This document shows, piece by piece, positions 18,553 to 27,710 of a stretch of DNA of 64,000 nucleotides. Source of the DNA: Actinomadura rubteroloni (lineage in GTDB: Bacteria; Actinomycetota; Actinomycetes; Streptosporangiales; Streptosporangiaceae); assembly GCF_002911665.1 (NCBI RefSeq), contig NZ_MTBP01000001.1, positions 620,001-684,000 on the forward strand, written 5' to 3'. Below the pieces are notes generated by a model. It had not been told where the DNA came from, ran no database searches, and was given only the letters and a program-made list of their open reading frames with translations. Both the position numbers and the translations under genes were made by a program. Position 1 is the first letter of the stretch, and every line of letters begins with the position of its first letter.

Positions 18553-18747
18553 TCGTGAGGTTTGGCGCTCGGGCGGTGCCGACGGGGGCACGACAGCGCC
18601 CGAGCTTGGAGAGGACCCTACCGGTGTCCGGCACGTCCGTTTCGCCGGGGGTGCGTGCGGTGCGTCACACGGGCCCGGCGCGGTGTTTGAAGAACACTTT
18701 CGTCTGCTAGAAAGCTGGAACGTTTTCCGGACCGACGACGGTGGCAC

Positions 18748-20685
18748 ATGGAACCTCTGCATCCCGGCGATCCCCGCCAGATCGGCCCCTACCGCCTGGA
18801 GGCGCGGCTCGGCGCGGGCGGCATGGGCCAGGTGTTCCTGGGCGTGTCGCCCGGCGCGCGGCGCGTCGCGGTCAAGGTCGTCCGCGCCGAGTACGCCGAG
18901 GACGAGCGGTTCCGGCAGCGGTTCGCCCGCGAGGTCGAGGCCGCGCGGCGCGTCGGCGGGTTCCACACCGCGCAGGTCGTAGACGCCGACCCGGCCGCGA
19001 CGTCCCCGTGGCTGGTCACCGCGTTCATCCCCGGGCCGTCGCTGCGGCAGGTCGTCGGGGCGCAGGGGCCGCTGGACGCCGCCGCCGTCCGGGCGCTCGC
19101 GGCCGGGCTCGCGGAGGGGCTCGCGGCGATCCACGCGTGCGGGCTCGTCCACCGCGACCTCAAGCCGGGCAACGTGATCATGGCGGCGGACGGGCCGCGC
19201 ATCATCGACTTCGGCATCGCCCGCGCGACCGACGCGACCGTCCTGACCTCGCACAACGTCGTCGTCGGCACCTACGCGTACATGGCGCCCGAGCAGGTGT
19301 CGGGCGCGCCCGCCGGGCCGTCCGCCGACGTGTTCTCGCTCGGCTGCGTCCTCGCCTACGCGGCGCTCGGGCAGGGGCCGTTCGACGCGACGTCCATCCC
19401 GGCGATCGTCCACCGCGTCCTGCACGAGGAGCCGGACCTGTCCGCGCTCCCCGCCGACCTGCGCAACCTCATCGCGGCGTGCCTGGCCAAGGACCCGGCG
19501 CGGCGGCCGACCGTGGACACGCTGATGCACGCGCCGCAGAGCATCGTGGCGCCCGCGCCGTCGTTCCTCCCGCCGGAGGACGCCACGTTCGCGCACGCGA
19601 CGATGGGCGTGACGCGCAGCGTGCCCGCGCCCGCCCCCGTGCGGCGGCGGGCGCTGCTGATCGGGGCCGGGGCCGCCGTCGCGGCGCTCGCGGTCGGCGT
19701 CCCGGCGGCCGTCCTGCTGACGGGGGACGACGGCGAGCCCGCCGCGCCGCCGCCCGCCCCGAACCCGACCGGGCTGATCTCCGCCAGCGGCTCGCTCACC
19801 GCCACCGACGTCAAGAACCTCAGCGAGATCGCCCTGTCCCCCGACGACCGGACCGTCGCGGCCGGCGGGCTCGACGAGATGATCACGCTGTGGGACGTCG
19901 CGTCCCGCCGCGTCCTGCGCACGATCAAGCGGGCGGGCTGGGTGAGCGCGCTCGCGTTCAGCCCGGACGGCGCGTCCCTGGCCAGTTCCGCCAGCAACGC
20001 GGGCTCCCTGCTCATCTGGGACGCCGCGACGGGCGCGATCAAGGTGAACGCCCGGACGGGCGATCAGTTCGGCCTGAACGCCGTCGCCTACAGCCCGGAC
20101 GGCTCGGTGATCGCGGGCGTCAACCCGGGCGCCCACCTGTTCGACCCCGGCACCGGCCGCACGATCGCGTCGGCCGACCTCGGCAACAGCGGCGTCAACG
20201 CGGTCGCGTTCAGCCCGGACGGCGCGCTCGTCGCGGTCGCCGTGGACGGCTACTACAACAAGCCGCCGGGCAACACCGTCCAACTCTTCGACGGCCGGAG
20301 GCTCCGCAAGGTCCACCAGCTCATCGGGCACTCCGCGAACGTCACCGGCGTGACGTTCAGCCCGGACGGGAAACTGCTGGTGAGCAGCGCGGCCGACAGC
20401 ACCGTCCGGATCTGGGACACGAACACCTACCGCACCAAGCGGATCCTGAAAACGGAGGCCGCCACCGTGCGGGACGTGAAGTTCTCCCCCGACGGGAAGA
20501 CGCTGTTCGGTGCGTGCTCGGACCGAACCGTCCGCGTCTGGGACACCGCGACGGGCGCGCTCAGCGTCACGCTCGTCGGCCACGCCCAGGCCGTCGACCG
20601 CATCGCCCTCACCCGCGACGGCCGGACGGTCGCCGGGGTCGGCACCACCAAGCCCGACGGCTCCGTCACGCTCTGGAAGGTCTGA
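18748..20685 (+). CDS. Serine/threonine protein kinase with extracellular WD40 repeats
   Basis: A 645-residue membrane kinase. The kinase domain (about 14-265) has GAGGMG glycine loop, Lys43 in VAVKVV, HRDLKPGN with Asp137, and DFG at 154-156. Then comes a linker, one membrane helix (about 293-315, ALLIGAGAAVAALAVGVP), and an outer domain of WD40 repeats with recurring AFSPDG and LWD/IWD ends, expected to fold as a beta-propeller sensor. It would phosphorylate Ser/Thr targets inside the cell in response to an outside ligand. It is a tandem paralogue of the next gene. Confidence 0.92.
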   Translation: MEPLHPGDPRQIGPYRLEARLGAGGMGQVFLGVSPGARRVAVKVVRAEYAEDERFRQRFAREVEAARRVGGFHTAQVVDADPAATSPWLVTAFIPGPSLRQVVGAQGPLDAAAVRALAAGLAEGLAAIHACGLVHRDLKPGNVIMAADGPRIIDFGIARATDATVLTSHNVVVGTYAYMAPEQVSGAPAGPSADVFSLGCVLAYAALGQGPFDATSIPAIVHRVLHEEPDLSALPADLRNLIAACLAKDPARRPTVDTLMHAPQSIVAPAPSFLPPEDATFAHATMGVTRSVPAPAPVRRRALLIGAGAAVAALAVGVPAAVLLTGDDGEPAAPPPAPNPTGLISASGSLTATDVKNLSEIALSPDDRTVAAGGLDEMITLWDVASRRVLRTIKRAGWVSALAFSPDGASLASSASNAGSLLIWDAATGAIKVNARTGDQFGLNAVAYSPDGSVIAGVNPGAHLFDPGTGRTIASADLGNSGVNAVAFSPDGALVAVAVDGYYNKPPGNTVQLFDGRRLRKVHQLIGHSANVTGVTFSPDGKLLVSSAADSTVRIWDTNTYRTKRILKTEAATVRDVKFSPDGKTLFGACSDRTVRVWDTATGALSVTLVGHAQAVDRIALTRDGRTVAGVGTTKPDGSVTLWKV

Positions 20686-20686
20686 C

Positions 20687-22495
20687 GTGGAACCGCTGCG
20701 CCCGGCCGACCCCCGGCAGGTCGGCCCCTACCGGCTGGACGGGCGCCTCGGCGCCGGAGGCATGGGCGAGGTGTTCCGCGGCGTCTCGCCGAGCGGGCGG
20801 ACGGTCGCGGTCAAGATCGTCCGCGCCGAGTACGCGGCCGACCCCGAGTTCCGGCGGCGGTTCGCGCGCGAGATCGAGGCCGCGCGCCGCGTCGGCGGGT
20901 TCCACACCGCGCAGGTCGTGGACGCCGACCCGGCCGCCGCGTCGCCGTGGCTGGTCACCGCCTACATCCCGGGGCCGTCGCTGCGGCAGGTGGTGCTCCG
21001 GCAGGGGCCGATGGCGCCGGGCGCGGTCCGGCGGCTGGGCGCGGGCCTGGCGGAGGGGCTGGCGGCGATCCACGCGTGCGGGCTCGTCCACCGCGACCTC
21101 AAGCCCGGCAACGTGATCATGGGTCCGGACGGCCCGCGCATCATCGACTTCGGCATCGCCCGCGCCGCCGACGCGACCGCGCTGACCTCGACCGGCGCGG
21201 TCGTCGGAACGTTCTCGTTCATGTCGCCCGAGCAGGTCCGCGCGGACGTCACCGGCCCGGCGAGCGACGTGTTCTCGCTCGGCTGCGTCCTCGCCTACGC
21301 CGCGCTCGGGCACGGGCCGTTCGACGCGCCGACGATCCCGGCGATCGTCCGGCGGATCGTGAGCGCTCCACCGGACCTCGGCGGGCTCACCGATCCGGGC
21401 CTGCGGGACGTCATCGGGCGCTGCCTGGAGAAGGACCCGCGGCGGCGGCCGTCCGTCCCGGACGTGCTCACCGGGCTCACTACCGGCGTTCCGCGCCGCG
21501 TGCCGCGCCGGGCCGTGCTGTTCGGCGGGGCGGGCGCGGCGGCCACGGCGGTCGCCGTCCCGGCCGTGCTGCTGTGGCCGCGTTCGGGCGGCCCGAAGGC
21601 GCCCCGGACGCCGCACACGGTCCCCTCCGTGCTCACGCTGCCGAGCACCGAGGTCGCCGTGTTCGACGTCGCGTTCACGCCGGACGGCCGGACCCTCGTC
21701 GGCGCGGGCTTCTCCTCGCTCCTGCGCTGGGACCTCGCCACCGCGCGGGTGTCCGCCCGGGAGCTGAAGGACGACACGACCTACAAGCAGCCGATGGCGT
21801 TCAGCCCGGACGGCCGGACGCTCGCCACGGGCGGCGACGACGGCGCCGTCCATCTGCGCGACACCGGGACCGGACGAATCCGCAAGAAGCTGACCGTCGC
21901 GGGCGGCGCGAACGCGCTCGCCTTCGCGCCGGACGGCCGGACGCTCGCCGTCGCGTCCAACCGCGACCGGCCGTACGTGCAGGTGCTGAACATGGTCACC
22001 GGACGCGCCGTGACCATGAAGACCGACACGCCCCCGAGCGCGCTGGCGTTCTCCCCGGACGGCGAACGCCTCGGCGGACGCTTCTCGTCCGGCAAGCTCA
22101 TGGTCTGGAACCCGTCCGACGGCGCCAAGACGGCCGAAGCGTCGACCGAGGGCGGAAACTACGACTGCCTTGCGTTCAGCCCGGATGGCAAAACCGTCGC
22201 GATGTCCAACAGCTACAACTGGGGGATCGAGCTGCGAAGCGCGTCCGACGGCGATCTGCGCGCCACGCTGAAGGACGTCAAGGAGTCGGTGCGCGCGCTC
22301 GCGTTCAGCCCGGACGGCGGCACGCTGGTCAGCCTGGACAAGAAGGACGCCCGGCTGTGGAATGTGGCGTCCCGCCGCGTCACGGCGACGTTCCCCGGGG
22401 ACGACGATGACGCGCAGGCGGTCGTGTTCTCGCCCGACGGGCAGAGCTTCGCCACCACGAGCGGCGCGGGGACGACCCGGTTCTACCGCTTCTGA
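20687..22495 (+). CDS. Serine/threonine protein kinase with WD40 repeats (tandem paralogue)
   Basis: A 602-residue protein starting at GTG, one base after the TGA of its paralogue. The kinase domain matches the first nearly residue for residue over long stretches (GFHTAQVVDADPAA, AEGLAAIHACGLVHRDLKPG). HRD, DFG and APE-like (MSPEQ) motifs are intact. One membrane helix follows (AVLFGGAGAAATAVAVPAVLL), then WD40 repeats with AFSPDG units. The sensor domain is more divergent than the kinase, as expected for duplicated receptors tuned to different signals. It is almost surely in one operon with the upstream gene. Confidence 0.92.
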   Translation: MEPLRPADPRQVGPYRLDGRLGAGGMGEVFRGVSPSGRTVAVKIVRAEYAADPEFRRRFAREIEAARRVGGFHTAQVVDADPAAASPWLVTAYIPGPSLRQVVLRQGPMAPGAVRRLGAGLAEGLAAIHACGLVHRDLKPGNVIMGPDGPRIIDFGIARAADATALTSTGAVVGTFSFMSPEQVRADVTGPASDVFSLGCVLAYAALGHGPFDAPTIPAIVRRIVSAPPDLGGLTDPGLRDVIGRCLEKDPRRRPSVPDVLTGLTTGVPRRVPRRAVLFGGAGAAATAVAVPAVLLWPRSGGPKAPRTPHTVPSVLTLPSTEVAVFDVAFTPDGRTLVGAGFSSLLRWDLATARVSARELKDDTTYKQPMAFSPDGRTLATGGDDGAVHLRDTGTGRIRKKLTVAGGANALAFAPDGRTLAVASNRDRPYVQVLNMVTGRAVTMKTDTPPSALAFSPDGERLGGRFSSGKLMVWNPSDGAKTAEASTEGGNYDCLAFSPDGKTVAMSNSYNWGIELRSASDGDLRATLKDVKESVRALAFSPDGGTLVSLDKKDARLWNVASRRVTATFPGDDDDAQAVVFSPDGQSFATTSGAGTTRFYRF

Positions 22496-22498
22496 GCG

Positions 22499-23182
22499 TC
22501 AGGCCGGAAAGGCGCGGGTGGACGGCGCGTCCCACGACCCGTCGTCCAGGTCGGGCAGGTCGGCGAACTCGGCCACGCCCGCGTGCGCGACCGGCGGCGC
22601 CATGCGGGCGCCCGCCCCGGCCGGGGGCGCCTCCACCAGGGCCCAGACGGTCGTCGCGCCGTGGTCGTGCCGGACGCCCCAGCGCGCGGCCAGGCTCTCC
22701 ACGATCCCGAGGCCCCGGCCGCCGAGCGAGGACAGCGTGCTCGGCCCGCAGCGCGGCTCGGTGCTCGCGCCGCCGTCGCTGACCGCGACCTCGATCATGC
22801 CGTCGGCGCGGCGGCCCCAGGCCAGCCGGATCTTGCCGGACGGGAGCGGGCGGGCGTGCCGGAGCGCGTTGCTCAGCAGTTCGCTCACGATGAGGTTGGC
22901 GTCGTCGACCGCGGCCTCCGAGACGCCCGCGTCGATCAGTTCCGAGCGCAGCCGCCGACGGGCGAGCGCGACGCTGGTCGGCGCGTGCGGAAACAGTGCG
23001 ACACCCGTCGTCCTCACCTCCCCGTCTCGTCGGCGTCCCGGCGGCAACTCGCCGCCGACCTTCCGATACGACCGAAATGCCCGGTAGCGCTGGCCCGGAA
23101 ACCCGTTCGGACGGATCCGGGCCGTCCGCCACGAGCGAACCGGCCTGGCCGCACGACGTTCACCCCCGGTTGTGACGGTCAA
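22499..23182 (-). CDS. HATPase_c_2 anti-sigma/serine kinase-like protein
   Basis: A 227-residue cytoplasmic protein with a GHKL ATPase domain (about residues 60-195): ANLIVSELLSNALRHA (N-box), VAVSDGGAS (D-x-G) and GGRGLGIV (G2 box). Such RsbW-like proteins bind sigma factors or phosphorylate STAS antagonists. The start is taken as TTG at 23182 because a strong GGAGGAGGAG lies just upstream; GTG 23017 would remove a poorly conserved 55-residue arm. The C-terminal 35 residues are an unusual acidic extension. It converges on the second STPK gene with only 3 bp between them. Confidence 0.85.
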   Translation of the reverse strand: MTVTTGGERRAARPVRSWRTARIRPNGFPGQRYRAFRSYRKVGGELPPGRRRDGEVRTTGVALFPHAPTSVALARRRLRSELIDAGVSEAAVDDANLIVSELLSNALRHARPLPSGKIRLAWGRRADGMIEVAVSDGGASTEPRCGPSTLSSLGGRGLGIVESLAARWGVRHDHGATTVWALVEAPPAGAGARMAPPVAHAGVAEFADLPDLDDGSWDAPSTRAFPA

Positions 23183-23398
23183 CGGAACTCCTCCTCCAAC
23201 GAGAACCCGTACAAGGTCTATCCAGCGCCCGGCGGATTACTCCTCACGCATGCGTTTCGTCCGTCACACCGCGGCGATACCGCGCTTTTCCGTCGAACGG
23301 AACCGGTGGCGCTTTCAAGATCATGTATTGGGAGCCGTGCCGAAGGGGGAAACCCCGTTCTCGCAGGAGCGTAGAACATCGGTTCCCGCGCGGTTCGT

Positions 23399-25291
23399 TC
23401 AGGGCGCCGCGCGCAGCACCAGGCGCATCCGCGTCCCGCCGCCGGGCCTGGTGTGCGCGGAGATCTCGCCGCCCTGCGCCCGCGTGAGCTGCCGGACGAT
23501 GTAGAGCCCGAGCCCGATTCCGCCGAAGCGGCGGCGGTCGCCCGTCTCGCCCTGCACAAAGCGTTCGAACACCCTTTCGAGATCGTCGGCGGGAATGCCG
23601 ATGCCCTGGTCGTCCACCGTGATCACGACGTCCCCGGAATCGGCGCGGTAAGCGCGCACGACGACCTCTCCGCCGCCCGGCGAGTACTTGAACGCGTTCT
23701 CCAGGATCTGTCCGAGGACGATGTCGGTGGCCATCGCGTCGCCCAGCACCCGCGGCAGTCCGGGCGCGACCGACAGCGTCACCCGGTGCTCTGTTTCCCC
23801 CGACCGACCGACACCCGACCGATCTCCCGGCTCCCCCGACAGCGACCGGAAGCCGCCGACGACGCCGCTCAGCACCCGCGTCACGTCGAACGGCTCGACC
23901 GTGACGCCGAGCTCGCCCGTCCCGGCCCGCGCGCCGAGCAGCAGGTGCTCCACCAGCCGGCCGAGCGACTGCGCCCGCTCGGCGATCGTCGCGACGGCCG
24001 CGCGGCGGTCGGCGTCGGCCAGGTCGTCCCAGCGCCGCACCAGCGTGCTCGCGAACCCCTGGACGACCGTGATCGGCGTCCGCAGCTCGTGGCTCGTCGT
24101 GGCGAGGAACAGGTCCTTGGCCTCCTCCAGCGCCTTGGCCTCGGAGACGTCGCGGAAGTCCACGACCAGTTCGCCCGCGTCCTCGATCTCCGCCGCGACC
24201 GCGCTCAGCCACGTCCCGGACGGGGTCAGGAACGTCCGGGACTCCCCGGGCGGCGGCGCGTCGAACGGGAGCCGGCCGCCGACCGCGTCCGCGGCGGGGA
24301 TGCCGGTCAGCGCGTGCGCCGCCGGGTTCCACTGCCGGACGACCGCGTCCCGGCCGAGCACCGCGATGCCGTCCGCGCTCGCGTCGATCACCGCGCGCTC
24401 GTGGGCCCGCTGCCGGACGACCTCCGCGTACGCCACCGCGTTCCCCACCGCGACGCCCGCGTGCCCGGCGAGCAGTTCCAGCAGCTCCAGCTCGGTGTGC
24501 CCGACCTTTTTGCCGGAGAACAGCGCGTACAGCGCCCCATACGGACTCGCCTGGAGGAACGACAGCCCGAGCGCCAGCGAGCTGAGCCCCGGCAGCTCCG
24601 ACCAGATCAGCCCCTCGATCCGCTCCTTCTCGGTCGCGAGCATGACGGCCTTCTCCGACCGCAGCAGTTCCCCGACCAGGCTCGTGTCCAGGTCGGCGGT
24701 CGTGCCGCGCATCCGCTCGGGCAGCCCGGACAGGCTGACCAGGCTCAGCCGGTCGCCCTCGATCCGGACGAACCCGCCCGCGTCCGCGCCGGTCAGCTCG
24801 ATCAGCGCGGCCGTGATCCGGTCCAGGACGACGTCGAGGTCCAGCTCGGTGTTGAGGTCGGCCACGATGTCGCTGAGCCGCCGCACCAGCCGCGCCCGCT
24901 CGGCCATGTGCTGCTGGAGCGCCTCGTCCTCGCTCGCCGGGTGGTAGACCATGACCCAGCCGAGCGGCGCGCCCCCGTCGTCCTTCAGCAGGCTCGTGTC
25001 GATGCGGACGTCGATGAGGTCGCCGTCGCGGCGCCGCCGCCGGGTCGCGATCGAGATCCGGCCCGGACGGGTGAGCAGCCGCTCCAGGACCGCGTTGTGC
25101 TCGGCGTTCAGCTCGCGCGGGACGATCGGCGCCGCCCGTCCCATGACCTCCTCGGCCGTGAAGCCGAACATCCGCTCCGCCGCCGGGTTCCAGACCGTCA
25201 CGCGGGAGCGCTCGTCGACCGCCACCAGGGCGTCGGCGGCGCTCTGGATGACGGCGCGCGCGATCGGATCGTGGGGCAGCACGCCTGTCAT
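23399..25291 (-). CDS. Soluble hybrid PAS-GAF-PAS sensor histidine kinase
   Basis: A 630-residue kinase without membrane segments. PAS1 covers about 10-125 (AAERMFGFTAEEVMGR), GAF about 140-285, and PAS2 about 290-385 (VVRQWNPAAHALTGIP). HisKA has the phospho-acceptor His401 in ATTSHELRTPI. The HATPase domain has LENAFKYSPGGG, DDQGIGIP and GIGLGLYIV. It probably autophosphorylates in response to a cytoplasmic cue such as redox, light or a small molecule. No response regulator is adjacent, so it is an orphan. It lies 216 bp upstream of the HATPase protein gene on the same strand. Confidence 0.92.
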   Translation of the reverse strand: MTGVLPHDPIARAVIQSAADALVAVDERSRVTVWNPAAERMFGFTAEEVMGRAAPIVPRELNAEHNAVLERLLTRPGRISIATRRRRRDGDLIDVRIDTSLLKDDGGAPLGWVMVYHPASEDEALQQHMAERARLVRRLSDIVADLNTELDLDVVLDRITAALIELTGADAGGFVRIEGDRLSLVSLSGLPERMRGTTADLDTSLVGELLRSEKAVMLATEKERIEGLIWSELPGLSSLALGLSFLQASPYGALYALFSGKKVGHTELELLELLAGHAGVAVGNAVAYAEVVRQRAHERAVIDASADGIAVLGRDAVVRQWNPAAHALTGIPAADAVGGRLPFDAPPPGESRTFLTPSGTWLSAVAAEIEDAGELVVDFRDVSEAKALEEAKDLFLATTSHELRTPITVVQGFASTLVRRWDDLADADRRAAVATIAERAQSLGRLVEHLLLGARAGTGELGVTVEPFDVTRVLSGVVGGFRSLSGEPGDRSGVGRSGETEHRVTLSVAPGLPRVLGDAMATDIVLGQILENAFKYSPGGGEVVVRAYRADSGDVVITVDDQGIGIPADDLERVFERFVQGETGDRRRFGGIGLGLYIVRQLTRAQGGEISAHTRPGGGTRMRLVLRAAP

Positions 25292-25380
25292 CGTGCCATC
25301 GCCCCGCGCGGACGCGCGGGCAACCGGTGCCGAAAGGTTTCCACGTCAGCGCGGGTGCCGCCGGTGGAACGCGCCATCGG

Positions 25381-26703
25381 CTAGCGGCGCGTCCGTCCGG
25401 CCAGGAGAGCGGCGGCGCCCGCCACGGCGAACGACAGCAGCGACGCGCTCATCCAGGTCTGCGGCGTGAAGTGCAGCCAGGACTGGACGTGCGTCCAGCC
25501 GCGCGCCCACCAGCCGACGCCGCCGGGGTAGACGAGCTGGTACACCGCGAACCCGGCCGCCCACGCGACGATCATCGACCAGCGGGCGGGGGCGGCGCGT
25601 CCGGTGTCCCAGCCGCGCCGGCCCGCGCCGAGGAAGAAGTCGGCGGCGAGGACGCCGAGCAGCGGGACGAACACCGAGCCGATCAGCGACAGGAAGCTCT
25701 GGTAGTCGCCGATGTCGAACACGAGCGCGAGCACGGTGATCCCGGTGCCGAGCGCGACGGACAAGACGCGGCGGTCCGCGCGCGGCACGAGGTTCTGGAT
25801 CGACACGGCCGTCGAGTAGACGTTCGCGAACGACTGGTCCGCCTCGCGCAGCACGAACACCGCGAAGAACGCGACACCCAGGCTGACGTGCAGGAACGGG
25901 TCGAACACCTTGGTCGAGTCGCCCGCGACGAGCGCCAGCGCCAGCAGCCCGAGAACGTAGGCGAAGATCTGCGTCACCGAGTAGCCGACGGCCGCCGCGC
26001 CGAACGCCGCGCGGGGCGTGCGCGAGTGGCGGGTGTAGTCGGCGGCGACGGGCACCCAGGAGATCGAGACGGCGAGGGCGGCGTCCGCGCCCGTCCAGAA
26101 CCCGCTCCACGAGCCGTGGTTCAGGTCCGGCAGCGGCTCGCGCAGGAACTGCACATAGAAGTAGACGAGCGCGATGAGCACCGCCGCCGTGACGTACCGG
26201 CGCAGCAGCCGCACCGAGCCGAGCGGACGGATCGTCAGCGCGGTCGTCAGCACGCCCGCCGCTACCACGAAGACCCAGCGCGGGACGTCGTCCCAGAGCG
26301 CCCGCGCGGCGTCGGCGATGACGATCAGCTCGAACGTCCCCCAGCCGACGAGCTGCGCGATGTTCAGCACGGTCGGGACGTAGGAGAGCCGCGCCCCGAA
26401 AAGCCCGCGCAGCAGCACCATCGCGGGCTGCCCGGTCTTCGCGCCGGGCGCGGCGGCCAGGCCGAGCATGAGCCCGCCGAGCGCGGTGCCGACCGCCATC
26501 GCGACGATGCCCGCGAGGATCGGGAGGGTCGGCCGGCCGGCGGCGTCGGGGGCGAGCACCGTGTAGGCGCCCGAGAACGCGAAGAGGCTGACGCCGAGGT
26601 TGGCCCAGAAGGCGCTCTGGTCCCAGAAGCCGAGGACCTTCGGGGCCGGTTCGTCCAGCGTGTACGGGACCTCGTCGGCCCGCGTCTCGACGGCGGATGG
26701 CAC
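25381..26703 (-). CDS. cytX: NCS1-family transporter CytX, thiamine-precursor uptake
   Basis: A 440-residue permease with about 12 helices. It starts near KVLGFWDQSAFWANLGVSLFAFSGAY, typical of CytX, and has AVSISWVPVAADYTRHSR characteristic of NCS1 carriers. CytX is thought to import hydroxymethylpyrimidine for thiamine synthesis. The assignment rests on the NCS1 fold plus a clear TPP riboswitch directly upstream. The GTG start lies about 9 nt after the GGGAG that ends the riboswitch, so thiamine pyrophosphate should control translation. A TenA homologue at 40158-40766 could feed the same salvage route. Confidence 0.9.
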   Translation of the reverse strand: MPSAVETRADEVPYTLDEPAPKVLGFWDQSAFWANLGVSLFAFSGAYTVLAPDAAGRPTLPILAGIVAMAVGTALGGLMLGLAAAPGAKTGQPAMVLLRGLFGARLSYVPTVLNIAQLVGWGTFELIVIADAARALWDDVPRWVFVVAAGVLTTALTIRPLGSVRLLRRYVTAAVLIALVYFYVQFLREPLPDLNHGSWSGFWTGADAALAVSISWVPVAADYTRHSRTPRAAFGAAAVGYSVTQIFAYVLGLLALALVAGDSTKVFDPFLHVSLGVAFFAVFVLREADQSFANVYSTAVSIQNLVPRADRRVLSVALGTGITVLALVFDIGDYQSFLSLIGSVFVPLLGVLAADFFLGAGRRGWDTGRAAPARWSMIVAWAAGFAVYQLVYPGGVGWWARGWTHVQSWLHFTPQTWMSASLLSFAVAGAAALLAGRTRR

Positions 26704-26709
26704 GGGGGC

Positions 26710-26803
26710 ACGCTCCCTACGCCGGCATTACCCGGACAGGTTCCTGCGGTCGGCGACGCCCTGTGGTCGCCCTCTCAGCCTGGTTCGGCCCAAGCTCCCG
26801 CGA
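26710..26803 (-). promoter_or_regulatory. TPP riboswitch (thi box)
   Basis: Read on the minus strand, the leader contains GGGAGCTTGG, then GGCTGAGAGGG (the conserved CUGAGA pyrimidine-sensor loop), a variable P3 arm, AGGAACCTG, and GGGTAATGCCGGCGTAGGGA (the pyrophosphate-sensor helix and 3' core). Order and spacing match the THI element. Its 3' GGGAG is the likely Shine-Dalgarno of cytX, which favours translational control. Confidence 0.93.
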
Positions 26804-26845
26804 ATACGGTCAAGGGGTAGCGTACCGCTCCAAAACGCCCGGGGG

Positions 26846-27181
26846 TCAGAGGACGTGCGGGGGGCCGTCGAGATCGGTGTCCATCGGGCGTCCGGCCTGC
26901 TCCCAGCGCTGCATCCCGCCCGCGACGTTGCGGGCCAGCCAGCCGGCCTGGTTCAGGGCGACGGTCACCTGCGCGGACCGTCCGCCGGACCGGCAGATCA
27001 CGTAGATCTCGCGGTCGCGGGGGATCTCCGACGCCCGGTCGCTCAGGTGGCGCATGGGAATGTGGACGGCCTCGGGGGCGTGCCCGGCGACCCATTCGTC
27101 CTGCTCACGGACGTCCAGGAGGTACGCGTCGGCCGGGACCTCGGCCGCGTCGACGGCAGGGACGTCATCCCCGATAAACAT
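26846..27181 (-). CDS. Rhodanese-domain protein
   Basis: A 111-residue single rhodanese domain. LLDVREQDEWVAGHAPEAVHIP is the CH2A-type region, and the active-site loop CRSGGRS carries the persulfide-forming Cys63. It could be a sulfurtransferase or a sulfur carrier. The ATG at 27181 has GGGAGG four bases upstream. It is not obviously coupled to cytX because the riboswitch lies between them. Confidence 0.9.
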   Translation of the reverse strand: MFIGDDVPAVDAAEVPADAYLLDVREQDEWVAGHAPEAVHIPMRHLSDRASEIPRDREIYVICRSGGRSAQVTVALNQAGWLARNVAGGMQRWEQAGRPMDTDLDGPPHVL

Positions 27182-27228
27182 CACGCCTCCCATGGAACCG
27201 CGCGGAGCCCCCGCGCGTCGAATCACGC

Positions 27229-27681
27229 ATGCGGTATCGGACGCTTCTTCGCACCGTTCCCGGTGCGGCCATGATCCTGTCACTGGCGGCCTGCGGCTCC
27301 GAGCACGCGCCCGGCACCGGGGCCGGCGGCACGGGCTCCGTCCGGCCGTCGGCGTCGTCCGGCACGTCTCTGACCGTACAGGTCAAGGCGTCGAAGGACG
27401 CCGCGCCGACCACCTGGACACTCACCTGCGACCCCCTCGGCGGCTCCCATCCCGACGGCGCCAAGGCGTGCGCGGCGCTGCGGACGGGCGCGGCCACCGC
27501 GTTCGCCAAGCCGCGCCCCGGCCAGATGTGCACCGACATCTTCGGCGGCCCCCAGACCGCCACCGTGACGGGCACCTGGGACGGCAAGCCGGTCAGCGCG
27601 ACGTTCGGGCGGGCCGACGGCTGCCAGGTCAGCCGCTGGGACGCCGTCGCGCCGCTGTTCGGGAACATCGCGCGCAACTGA
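27229..27681 (+). CDS. Subtilisin-inhibitor-like (SSI) lipoprotein
   Basis: A 150-residue exported protein. The N-terminus ends in LSLAACGS, a lipobox, so the mature protein should be lipid-anchored rather than freely secreted. The rest matches Streptomyces subtilisin inhibitors: LTCDPLGGSHPDGAKACAAL, then MCTDIFGGPQTATVTGTW, and GCQVSRWDAVAPLF, with the four disulfide cysteines conserved. SSI proteins block subtilisin-like and trypsin-like proteases. The reactive-site residue before MCT sits in PRPGQMCTD. It is divergent from the rhodanese gene, 47 bp away. Confidence 0.88.
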   Translation: MRYRTLLRTVPGAAMILSLAACGSEHAPGTGAGGTGSVRPSASSGTSLTVQVKASKDAAPTTWTLTCDPLGGSHPDGAKACAALRTGAATAFAKPRPGQMCTDIFGGPQTATVTGTWDGKPVSATFGRADGCQVSRWDAVAPLFGNIARN

Positions 27682-27710
27682 CCCGCCCCTTCCGGGGAAG
27701 GGGGACGGCC

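Noticed and set aside
17278..20583. 1100-codon minus-strand frame opposite arcA and the first kinase
   Set aside because: Composition is Arg/Gly/Asp shadow text with no domains, typical of antisense frames in very GC-rich genes.
23218..23398. Small gene in the gap between the two histidine-kinase-like genes
   Set aside because: Only very short frames (a few codons after ATG) or shadow text; no ribosome site with a plausible product.
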